This document shows, piece by piece, positions 55,774 to 64,000 of a stretch of DNA of 64,000 nucleotides; within the stretch, counting starts at the first letter, position 1, and each line of letters opens with the position of its first letter. Position numbers and translations under genes: made by a program. The notes under the pieces were generated by a model. The model was not told the DNA's origin. It worked only from the letters and a program-made list of their open reading frames with translations, and ran no database searches. This stretch comes from Petrosia ficiformis (lineage: Eukaryota; Porifera; Demospongiae; Haplosclerida; Petrosiidae): positions 5,375,944 through 5,439,943 of the forward strand of contig OX345639.1 of the NCBI GenBank assembly GCA_947044365.1. Reading direction: 5' to 3'.

Positions 55774-58721
55774 TCAATTTGCTTGACTACTAAATACAAC
55801 TGCTCTCATACTTTGCAATTGCTCAAGATGATTCTTCAATGGAATACCATCAACTGATTGGTCAAGAGATTTTGTAATTCCATCTCTAACACCATGATCA
55901 TTCATATGTTTCAATAGATCTTCTGTCTATAAATTATGTAGAAAAGGTCTTATATATATATATATATATATATATTATACTTTTTGTGATCATAAAATTG
56001 AATTATTAATTTTAATGAATGGTAAGACATTTTACATTGCACTGATAAGACATAAATCGATAATTAATTTAGATATAATTTACAACCAATAATATAAAAT
56101 GTTATGATTCTTTCAATAACAATGAGCATTTTCTCAATAATTATGAGTATCATAATGTTATTAATGATGTTATAATCACAAGAAATGACATCATTAGTAC
56201 ACTATCGGTTACATCATTTTCATATAATTATCCTTCCCATTCTTTTTAGTGTATGTCAAATTTCAATCCATTGCTTCATTATTGAGTTACAGTATAATCT
56301 TATGACATTAAACTATACACTATATTACATATAAAGTCATCACATCCTAATTTTGAGGTCATGGTGAATGTGAACAGACTATACTGTAACTACCACATTT
56401 TAAAACAACCCAATCAGTGTTTGATGAGCTCATAAGGCACACCACTGGCTCAAAGAGCTTCTTATTTGGCGCCACACAGTTCTCTCTTTGGGCCAGATGG
56501 TGCATTTAATTATGATTATATTAGGACTAACAGCATTAACTGTTGTTGATTGGTTCAAGATGTCTTCCTGATGGTGCATACACTAACCACTGTTGAGCCA
56601 ACTTGGCCCATTTTTCACTGAAAACATATCAACTACTCTGAACCCAATTAACAACTTACCAGTTTATCAGTTGGTACAAATTGGTTAAGTTCCCATTTAG
56701 GCATCTCGTTAGTATTAATACCATGTTTTAAATATCTCCAATGAATGGGACAAGTTGCTAGTAGATAAAGACCAGCTGCAATTGCATATCCACCCCAGTT
56801 AGAAACACCAGCGAGAACTACAAAATCACTAGCAACGTCACAACCTATTGTGACTCCATTTGGCACAATCTCCAATACCTTCTCCTTGACTCTTCCCAAA
56901 CCAAGCTCATTTCCTCTGTCACCAATCCCAATTGTTACCATGGAAACACTATGTGCTGCTTTGATGAATAATTCGTCAATTGGATCTAGATATTGAGTAA
57001 CGTCAATACCCTTGAAAGTGTAATGAGCACCATCTTTAGCTTGTCCAACTCTTTCAATAGCCACTAAGCAATCAAACCCCTCACCAGATTGAAGCAGTTC
57101 TTTACATGATAAGAATTCAATTTTAGAATCAAGACCACCTTGTGACATTATTAACTCTATAGAAGCTTCAAGAATTCCTCTATTCCTTTCCTCTGATACA
57201 ATGACAACTTTCTTTCCTAGAGTTTGCAAAGCTTGTGCAATAGCCAGAGCTCCAGGTGGACCATCTGTTTCTTCCAAGCAGTCAAATCCAAAATTGCAAG
57301 GAAAACCAAAGACGACTGCAACTGATTCTGAATGAGATAAAGTCAATACAGACTTTATGAAATCGCCATCTTCTCTTAGCTTCTGGACTTCACAGTTTCC
57401 TGGATCATGAAGAATAATACTTTCTAACTGTTTCAATAGATTAATTTTCTGATGGGAGACAAGTGTTGCATAGTAAGGACACCTTGGAGGAGAAATTGCT
57501 ATCACTTGAGGTCCATCTATGTCATCGATTTTTGATGGAGTAGCAAGAAGATCAGTGATGAACATGGAACCAGGATAATGAGTAAATGCAAGATCAGCTT
57601 CTATGGATATATGATAAGAATGGAAGCACATATTGATATGTTGTATGGATAGATCAACTTCTATACATACATAAGCTAGAAATGAATGGATTGACATATT
57701 GATATGTTGGATGGATAGGATAACAGATGAATTAATATGTAATAGACAAAACTAGATAGAGAGGTAAATGGGCATGATGAATAATTGAATAGACATAGAT
57801 AGACACAAGTGATTTAAGTATATTGCACACCATTATACTGAACGACATAGCAATTGAACATAGTACAAATAAATTATAGACTAACTCAATGCCTGTAATG
57901 CTTGTTTAGCAGTCACTCCACATGCCCAAAACACAGGTACTTCTCCCTCGTTGATAACAGGACTAGTTCCAGTAATAGTTTTCATGATATCAGAAATCCC
58001 AATTCTATTTGGGTCTCCAATATGGATAGGAGCACCATGAGTCTGAGTGTAACAAGAAGTGATTGAAACTGCTTTTTGAAGTTGATCTTTTACGATATTT
58101 CGCATTGACACAACCATTTTAACTCCACCAAACTTGTTACCAACATTATAGCAATCCACATCGGTTACATACATCGATACTTCTTGTTTGTTCTCCACAT
58201 ATGATAAACGTATGCCTTCTTTGAGAAGAGCTTCTTCAAATGAGTAGCTACAACCAAGATAAAATGAAACTCGTCCTTCCCAACTAAAACCTAATAGATC
58301 TCGCATGTCTTCAACTTGTCTGCCATGACTGAAAATCAGGTATCGAGGAAGATCAGTTCTGTGATGAAGAAAACAGAAAGATTAAAAAAGGGCTTAAATA
58401 GATTGTCCTTGTCATTTAGGAAGATCATACTGTTTACACTCCTTACCTAACATCAGAATCTTCTGCAAGTGGTGGAGCAGTCACATCTCCTGGTTTGCTA
58501 CGATAAAGAAGTGGAAGAGGACCTGGATTCTTTCTACAAAACTCTTCAAAGTTGTCAGCTTCACTGGCAGGAATTACAGCAAGATTAGCCTGTATATAAC
58601 CCAAACAAAATCCTGCAGTTGTACCATAGTACTCGCCTCTTCTGAGGACATCTCTTGCTTCTTTTGGAAGCATGAAAGCAGCATTGACAGGAGGAAATGG
58701 AAACTTGGATGTGTCATTCAT
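55774..58721 (-). CDS. DGLUCY: D-glutamate cyclase (DGLUCY, C14orf159 family)
   Basis: In mammals this mitochondrial enzyme converts D-glutamate to 5-oxo-D-proline. Exons in coding order: 58721-58447, 58358-57886, 57600-56660, 55926-55774. They total 1842 nt, about 613 residues; human is 616. The N-terminal half is the DUF1445 hydro-lyase/cyclase-like domain (YYGTTAGFCLGYIQANLAV, GPLPLLYRS, THGAPIHIGDP, VPVFWACGVT). The C-terminal half is DUF4392 (THYPGSMFITD, GFPCNFG, ETDGPPGALAIAQAL, DGAHYTFKGIDVT, IGIGDRGNELGLG, GCDVASDFVVLAGVSNWGG). The start codon precedes a typical N-terminal FPPVNAAFMLP. No strong mitochondrial presequence is obvious in the first 20 residues. The second intron's donor (gttagt) is weak but keeps the frame. 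A poly(A) signal lies about 70 bases after the stop. The gene is divergent from CFAP36. Confidence 0.93.
56416..56639. mobile_element. MITE with GTTTTTGATAAGCTCAT ends (copy 3)
   Basis: Opens agtgtttgatgagctcataa and closes catatcaactactc. The interior matches 14150-14365 ('accactgttgagccaact'). It lies in DGLUCY intron 3, next to a degraded GACCTCA-family copy at about 56180-56380. Confidence 0.6.
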
Positions 58722-58808
58722 TTTTCCTCATTGCTTCCATGTGAGCTCCACCCTCAATTAGACTCTAGCTAGCTCAGCAATTTTCCATGGTTACTAAGCT
58801 AATAAACT
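58722..58808. promoter_or_regulatory. 87-bp bidirectional promoter gap, DGLUCY / CFAP36
   Basis: Only 87 bases separate the two divergent start codons, so the promoters must be shared or overlapping. Contains 'tccatggttactaagc', which resembles an X-box-like half-site (GTTNCC/GGNAAC) only loosely. No TATA box. Confidence 0.45.
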
Positions 58809-61223
58809 ATGGATGAATCTCAATGGTTAGTGGACAGCTTGATACAGTTTCTGCAGTCTCCAGTGTGGAATTTTTATGTGGAAAACTTCATCGATCAAAA
58901 CTGTTTAAGTGAGTACAATTTGTGGTAGTAGCTCATTGGCTCAACATCATTTTAATATGTAATTATAATTTTATTACGATTATTATAAGCTGTTTATAGG
59001 GTTGCGGTACAGTTTTGTATTTATAATACATGACTAAAGTATGCACTTCCAACCTGCCTGTAATAATGCTAATTGTATAATTGCTACAGTTCATGGGTTG
59101 GCTTTTAGTCTCTGCAGCTCGTTTAGCTCTGTCCTTCTCTCTTCATCAATAGCTATCACACAATGACATGCACGTGGCTTTAGAAAATTTTTAATTTGAA
59201 AGTTTTGAAAATTTGAACATTAAGATATTTACTGAATAAATACCATACAAACATTATATATATATAATGCAGCTACATGATAAGTGTGGGGCTTGCCCCA
59301 ATTTTGTGTGAACTGACTATTCTTTTACTTTTAGTATTTGATACAGAAGAAGAAAACAAATTGACATATACTGATGTATACAAGAATTATCAGACTACTG
59401 TAAGCTGTAACATGATGACTATATGTTATATTAAGTAATAATGTGATCATAGATGAGCAAGGGGTCATTCAGTAATAATACATTTGTACAGAGAGCCAAC
59501 TAAATTGCTCTAACTACATGTAGTTGTGTTCATAAACAAAATGGTTGAATAGGGAGCATTTGTTTTGTCATAATATGATTTATCGAATGACAATTTTTCT
59601 CATCCACTTACACTGATATCGATATTCCATAATTAATGACTTTAGATATCAAACTGATAACAATTAGCTAAATCCTTCATGAAATGTGTCTTTCTTTTGC
59701 ATAACATTTCTGCTATCTACACACAGGTGGAAACAATATTGCAGGAGTATATGGATGACTTTGGTATAACATCAGAACAGTTGTTAGAAGCTTCTACAGA
59801 AGGAATGGCAAACAAACATCAGGTAAACTATCCTCTAGAGTTTTTGATAAGGTTTTCAAAGATGGGTCAAATTGACTCAACAGTGGTTAGTACATGTATG
59901 TGCACCATTGGGAAAACATCTTGAGCCAAGTAACAACTGTTAGTGACAATTAAATATGCCAACTGACTGTACAGTACCAAATAAGAAGTGCTTTGGGCCA
60001 ATGGTGTGCTATATGAGCTTATCAAAATGCTGCTGTTCTCTATTATATGAGCAACAGAATAACTTTATTATTATTATTATTATTATAGCATCTGTTTCAA
60101 TACCTGCTGGCAATGGATGATTTTCTGTTATTCAAGAGAATAATGGTACAAAGAAACACTGAACTAAATGAAGAAGCAATGAAACTCGTATCAAATTCCA
60201 AGCTTTACCTGGAAATGCAGTCAAGCCAGAAAGACGGGTTTAGACATCAGCATGAAACTGATTCTCTCAAAAATGAGCAAGATGATAGGATGCTAGCTGA
60301 CATATTATTGAAGAGTAAAGCAGAACACGAAGATTGGAGACAACTGGAGGAAGAAGAGCAAAGATTTATACAACAAGCAACAGAAGCGAGTTTGCAGACT
60401 TACAAGATAGAACAAGAGAGAATGGTACATGTAGAGAGTGAAAGTGATGAACACCTGGTGAGGTATCAAGAGAATGTGGACACACATGTCAAAACTACCA
60501 CACAAGACAATCTAATTTCAAGCACTAAAGAGGATAAGAAGATCACAGTCATAAGTACTAAAGATGAAGAGTCTAATAGAGGAATGGAAAAGCAATTGAA
60601 ATTGGAATCTGGGACTGAAGCTGTTTCAAGCACTGAAGAGGATAAGAAGATGAAATCCATAAGCACTAAAGATGACAAGCCCAAAAGTATCAAAAAAGGG
60701 ATGGAAAAGCAATTGAAATCGGAATCTGGCACTGAAGCTGTTTCCAGCACTAAAGAGAATGAGAAGATGAAAGTCATAAGCACTAAAGATGACAAGCCCA
60801 AAAGTATCAAAAAAGGGATGGAAAAGCAATTGAAATCAGAATCTGGGGCTGAAGCTGCTTCTAGATGGCTTGAAAGTGCTAGAAATGAAATTCAAGACAT
60901 TCATACTGATGTTACTACTACAGATTCAAACAATAGTGTGAGTTGTTATTGTTCTTTAAATACAATATTTCCAAATCTGTGTTTAGGAACTAATGGAAGA
61001 GAATTTGAAAAGAAGAGAACTATATTTGAAGAAGCAGCGTGATCGTTTATTAGCATTGAAAACCAAAGACAGACAGAAAGCCATTAAAGAATATCATACT
61101 AAAAACCAACCTCATCCATCAGTGAATAAATCATTGGGCACTAAATCCGAAAGAGATGAAGTTACCACACCACGAAAACAACCAGTCTTGTGCTCAGCAC
61201 TAGATAGTAAACGAAAGATTTGA
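58809..61223 (+). CDS. CFAP36: Cilia- and flagella-associated protein 36 (CFAP36/CCDC104)
   Basis: Ciliary protein with a BART-like domain that binds ARL3 in vertebrates. Exons: 58809-58908, 59335-59399, 59727-59822, 60089-60937, 60987-61223. They sum to 1347 nt, 448 residues; human is about 342. Residues 1-130 form the BART-like helical domain (WLVDSLIQFLQSPVW, ENKLTYTDVYKNY, LLAMDDFLLFKRIMVQRN). A charged coiled-coil region follows, then an expanded Lys/Ser/Glu-rich insert of three 37-39-residue repeats (about 60518-60860), and a C-terminal coiled coil (LKRRELYLKKQRDRLLALK). The repeat insert accounts for the extra length. The start is chosen because the first residues match the family N-terminus. 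Intron 3 is largely a MITE. An attaaa at 61247 may be the poly(A) signal. Confidence 0.92.
59837..60029. mobile_element. MITE with GAGTTTTTGATAAG ends (copy 4), in CFAP36 intron 3
   Basis: Starts agagtttttgataagg 15 bases after the exon 3 donor and ends tatgagcttatcaaaa. The interior matches the 31033-31243 copy. It makes up most of the intron. Confidence 0.65.
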
Positions 61224-61613
61224 TACTCCATAGAAAATGAGTATAGATTAAATACATGTTTTCATATAAACACTTATATATTCAGTCTTGTCTTGTAAAG
61301 TTTAGTTACACTGTAACTGTTTTGAGAGGATCTGAACACTCAATAATTACAATGTGATAATGATAAATTATGCAGTTATGCATAACGTCTTGCAATATAT
61401 ATATATTTATGTATTTGTAAATGTGATAATGATAAATTTTGCAGTTATGCATAACATCTTACAATATATATATATATATAAAGAATAATAAAAAACATTT
61501 TAAAAAATGAAAGAGTATGTAGGGATATATATCAAAACCGAAAAAGCACAGGAACAAGATGGCTTTGGCAACAAAATGAATACCACTTCCACATAACAAC
61601 CGTACATAAGTAT

Positions 61614-61740
61614 TTGGCGACGAAGTCCACAGAAAGACAGACACTCTCCTTTCAGGAAACAACACGACCGCAGCTGGACTCGAACCACAGACCCTTAGAT
61701 CAGGAGGCTCAAGCTCCAACCACTAAGCCATGCTGCCTCC
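61614..61740 (-). mobile_element. tRNA-headed SINE-like unit (minus strand)
   Basis: Read on the minus strand: an A-box-like tggcttagtgg, then a B box ggttcgagtcc, then a tail ending cgtcgccaa. The spacing fits an internal Pol III promoter. The cloverleaf is poor, with weak anticodon and T stems. Bases 61614-61729 are repeated in inverse orientation at 62119-62236. Confidence 0.6.
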
Positions 61741-62008
61741 AAAAAAAAAGAGTGCCCATCAAACTGGGACTATTTGATGGGAATGACTAACCACAACTTA
61801 TATACACAAATGTGTATATGGGACCGTAGTCCTATCAGTTGTGGGAAACCGAAGTTCTATTATAACCCCCTAACATAAAGTGCCGTCAGAATCCGCAGGG
61901 TGGTAAGTCCCACGAATCGACCGGAAAGACCACAATTTTCAAAGTGGACCCTTTAGGCTATGAGGCGTCATCCCTCATTACCCAAGGCTTGGGTAATAGC
62001 CATTATGA

Positions 62009-62280
62009 TATATAGAGGAGTTTATTTAGGAATAACACCTCCTAACGGTGTTAACTTGGCGACGAAGTCCACAGAAAGACAGACACTCTCCTTTCAGGAA
62101 ACAACACGACCGCAGCAAGGCTTAGTGGTTGGAGCTTGAGCCTCCTGATCTAAGGGTCTGTGGTTCGAGTCCAGCTGCGGTCGTGTTGTTTCCTGAAAGG
62201 AGAGTGTCTGTCTTTCTGTGGACTTCGTCGCCAAGTTAACACCGTTAGGAGGGTTATTCCTAAATACACTCCTCTATATA
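62009..62280. mobile_element. 272-bp foldback: about 107-bp inverted arms with a tRNA-like loop
   Basis: The left arm (62009-62116, tatatagaggagttt...acgaccgcagc) is nearly the exact inverse of the right arm (62174-62280, gctgcggtcgt...cactcctctatata), with only a few differences. The 57-base loop carries A-box ggcttagtgg and B-box ggttcgagtcc. A transcript of either strand would form a very long hairpin. Confidence 0.8.
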
Positions 62281-62356
62281 TGTACATAAGTATCACTTCT
62301 TTGTGCTTTGCCTTTACTTAAGTTATCTATACTTATGTAGGGTTGTTATGTGGAAG

Positions 62357-63107
62357 TTGAAGTTATAACTGTTCAAAGTAAAAAAAGTTGGGAAGGAATG
62401 AATGAATAACTTGCTAAAACAATGTCTGTGGCAAATCTTTTTTCAATACGATTTTGATAAACTTCTTTCTCTACTCTATCAAGTCTTTAAATCGACGATT
62501 AAATTAAAAAAGTTGGGACAGAATGAATGAATGAATGACAGAATGACAACCAAAGTGCTAAGACTCGCCCACGCGTAGGCGCGGCGAACCAATAATGTGC
62601 CAGTTTTGCTACTCGCCGGATCTCTACATTAACAAAGATTTCTGGACATCTAAAAGGTATTTTTAGTGATAAAATTACTCAGTATTATAAACTTTATGTA
62701 TATTTTAACTTATTTGTATATATTAGCAGAGATTTCAGCTTACCACTTGCAATTGAAATGCATGGGCGGCCATTTCTTTCCGGGCCATCCCTACATAGAG
62801 AGTACTAACGTACTCTGTATTTGTAAGTAAATGTGGTAATGATAAATTTCATAACGTCTTACAATAATTATATTATATAATTGGCTCGCCGCGCCTACGC
62901 GTGGGCGAGTCTTAGCACTTTGGTTGTAATTCTGTCATCAATTCATTCTGTCTGTCCCAACTTTTTAATTTAAGCGTCAATTTAAAGGCTTGATAGAGTA
63001 GAGAAAGAAGTTTATTGAAAAGAGATTTGCCACAGACAATACGGTTTTAGCAAGTTATTCATTCATTCCTTCCCAACTTTTTTTACTTTGAACATTTATA
63101 ACTTCAA
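62357..63107. mobile_element. Long inverted repeat, arms about 230 bp (foldback or long-TIR MITE)
   Basis: The left arm 62357-62592 (ttgaagttataactgttc to ggcgcggcgaaccaa) and right arm 62881-63107 (ttggctcgccgcgcc to aacatttataacttcaa) are inverted copies. The spacer of about 288 bases is unique. Landmarks shared by the arms: 'ccaaagtgctaagactcgcc' and ctctactctatcaag. No transposase. Long TIRs recall Mutator-like or foldback elements; the class is not established. Confidence 0.8.
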
Positions 63108-63252
63108 ACACATACCTCCTACAGCCGCCAAACTTTCTGATCTGTTCAAAAACATGGTCTTCTATTGCTCTGTTGTTTTTATAACGAAGTAAACTGTATG
63201 AAAAGTTACTTCGAATGGAAAATGCTAAAAATCACTACAGATCCTAGCCATT

Positions 63253-63346
63253 AAGCGTCGATTTAAAGACTTGATAGAGTAGAGAAAGAAGTTTATCAAA
63301 ATCGTATTGAAAAGAGATTTGCCACAGACATTGTTTTAGCAAGTTA
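63253..63346. mobile_element. Partial third copy of the long-inverted-repeat arm
   Basis: Runs 'aagcgtcgatttaaagactt' to ttagcaagtta. It keeps 'atcaaaatcgtattg', present in the left arm (inverse) but missing from the right arm, so it is not a simple duplication of the neighbouring right arm. Confidence 0.7.
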
Positions 63347-63399
63347 CAGACTCGTACATTCTTTCTCTGTAAGCAGCGCTCCCCACAATAAGCCACACC

Positions 63400-63520
63400 C
63401 TCGGCCACACCCAATCACACGTGAGATCAAACGTGGCAGTCAGTTTGGAGCAATACTTTCGTTTCTGAACTGGTCGCTATTTTTCAACTTTTGTTGGACT
63501 TTCAAATATATTTGAACTGT
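63400..63520 (+). other. Possible non-coding first exon of a downstream gene
   Basis: A relatively GC-richer stretch with cacacccaatcacacgtgag is followed by a good donor (gaact|gtaagt at 63519). It resembles the arrangement ahead of CCDC88. No open frame supports it, and the partner exons would lie outside the window. Confidence 0.2.
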
Positions 63521-63628
63521 AAGTTCAATGCTTTTGCTCATTGTAGTTGTAGCAATGTACAATTCATTATAGGATAATTATCTTTAGTAACTGACAGTTG
63601 TGGCATAGATATTTTGGTAATGAATGAG

Positions 63629-63946
63629 CAGGGCCACTGAGAAGGGGGGGCAACTGCCCCGGGGCCCCACATTCTCTTGGGACCCCAAACGTTTTGACCA
63701 TTATTATATAGATGAGCCTACTCAATTATAGGAAACACGATTATAAATCTATAATTCAACGTCAAGCTAGATAAAACAATAATAATAGTTCTGATTATTT
63801 ATACCTGAAACAGTGACACGTGTAATGCTGAACGAGCAATTATTGTTAATAACACGCAATTAATTAACCACACCCACCATGAATAATTAATTAGCCAAAA
63901 TGTTTGGCGCGCAAAGAGGGCCCCGTTCAACCTCTCAGCGGCCCTG
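63629..63946. mobile_element. hAT-type MITE with TIR CAGGGCC and perfect 8-bp duplication
   Basis: Ends cagggccactgagaagg and cctctcagcggccctg form an inverted repeat. TGAATGAG is present on both sides (63621-63628 and 63947-63954). The interior has G7, C-rich and AT-rich parts and no coding sequence. Confidence 0.85.
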
Positions 63947-64000
63947 TGAATGAGGTAATGAATATGAGTATATTATGTAATTTGACTGTAAGTAATATAG

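Larger units (their letters stand above)
61224..64000. other. Gene-free 3' region rich in inverted repeats
   Basis: No exon with a recognisable product. It contains AT-rich sequence (61240-61500), a SINE-like tRNA-headed unit and its inverted partner (61614-62280), a long inverted repeat (62357-63107) with a third partial copy (63253-63346), a possible non-coding first exon (about 63400-63518) and a MITE (63629-63946). Confidence 0.7.

Overview
The window is intron-rich, AT-rich animal nuclear DNA. It holds six multi-exon genes and one intronless gene. All are animal or eukaryotic families: BRF1, an SLC3/GH13 membrane glucosidase-like protein, EAPP, a CCDC88 (Girdin/Daple) homologue, kindlin, D-glutamate cyclase (DGLUCY) and CFAP36. 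Kindlin and a CCDC88 with a G-protein-activating motif point to Metazoa. Short intergenic gaps, many short introns, tiny divergent promoters, and microsatellites built on the palindrome TACATGTA fit an early-branching animal. My best guess is a demosponge, but that is inference. Exon models come from GT/AG sites and reading-frame continuity. Every coding sum is divisible by three, which supports the joins.

Layout. 476-6664 (+) BRF1, 15 exons. 8299-10389 (-) single-exon SLC3-like protein, convergent with BRF1 and divergent (78 bp) from EAPP at 10468-15470 (+), 5 exons. 16426-42732 (+) CCDC88, 34 coding exons plus a probable 5' UTR exon, about 1602 residues. 43543-55072 (-) kindlin, 13 exons, about 687 residues, convergent with CCDC88. 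55774-58721 (-) DGLUCY, 4 exons, about 613 residues. 58809-61223 (+) CFAP36, 5 exons, about 448 residues, divergent from DGLUCY by 87 bp. 61224-64000 has no recognisable gene and is dominated by inverted-repeat elements, including a long hairpin with a tRNA-like sequence in its loop.

Introns and spacers hold many short non-autonomous elements with terminal inverted repeats. At least five have hAT-type ends and perfect 8-bp target duplications. Others have TA- or TTAA-like ends. Minisatellites and (TACATG)n tracts are also abundant. No transposase, rRNA gene, CRISPR array or convincing functional tRNA gene was seen.

Functional themes. BRF1 is a Pol III initiation factor and EAPP an E2F-pathway nuclear protein. 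Kindlin activates integrins. CCDC88 couples non-receptor G-alpha activation to a Hook-type adaptor. CFAP36 is ciliary and DGLUCY clears D-glutamate. The genes are not an operon. The most interesting protein is the CCDC88 homologue: it has a clear GBA motif, a possible second one, a hydrophobic C-terminal PDZ-type tail and a triplicated coiled-coil module.
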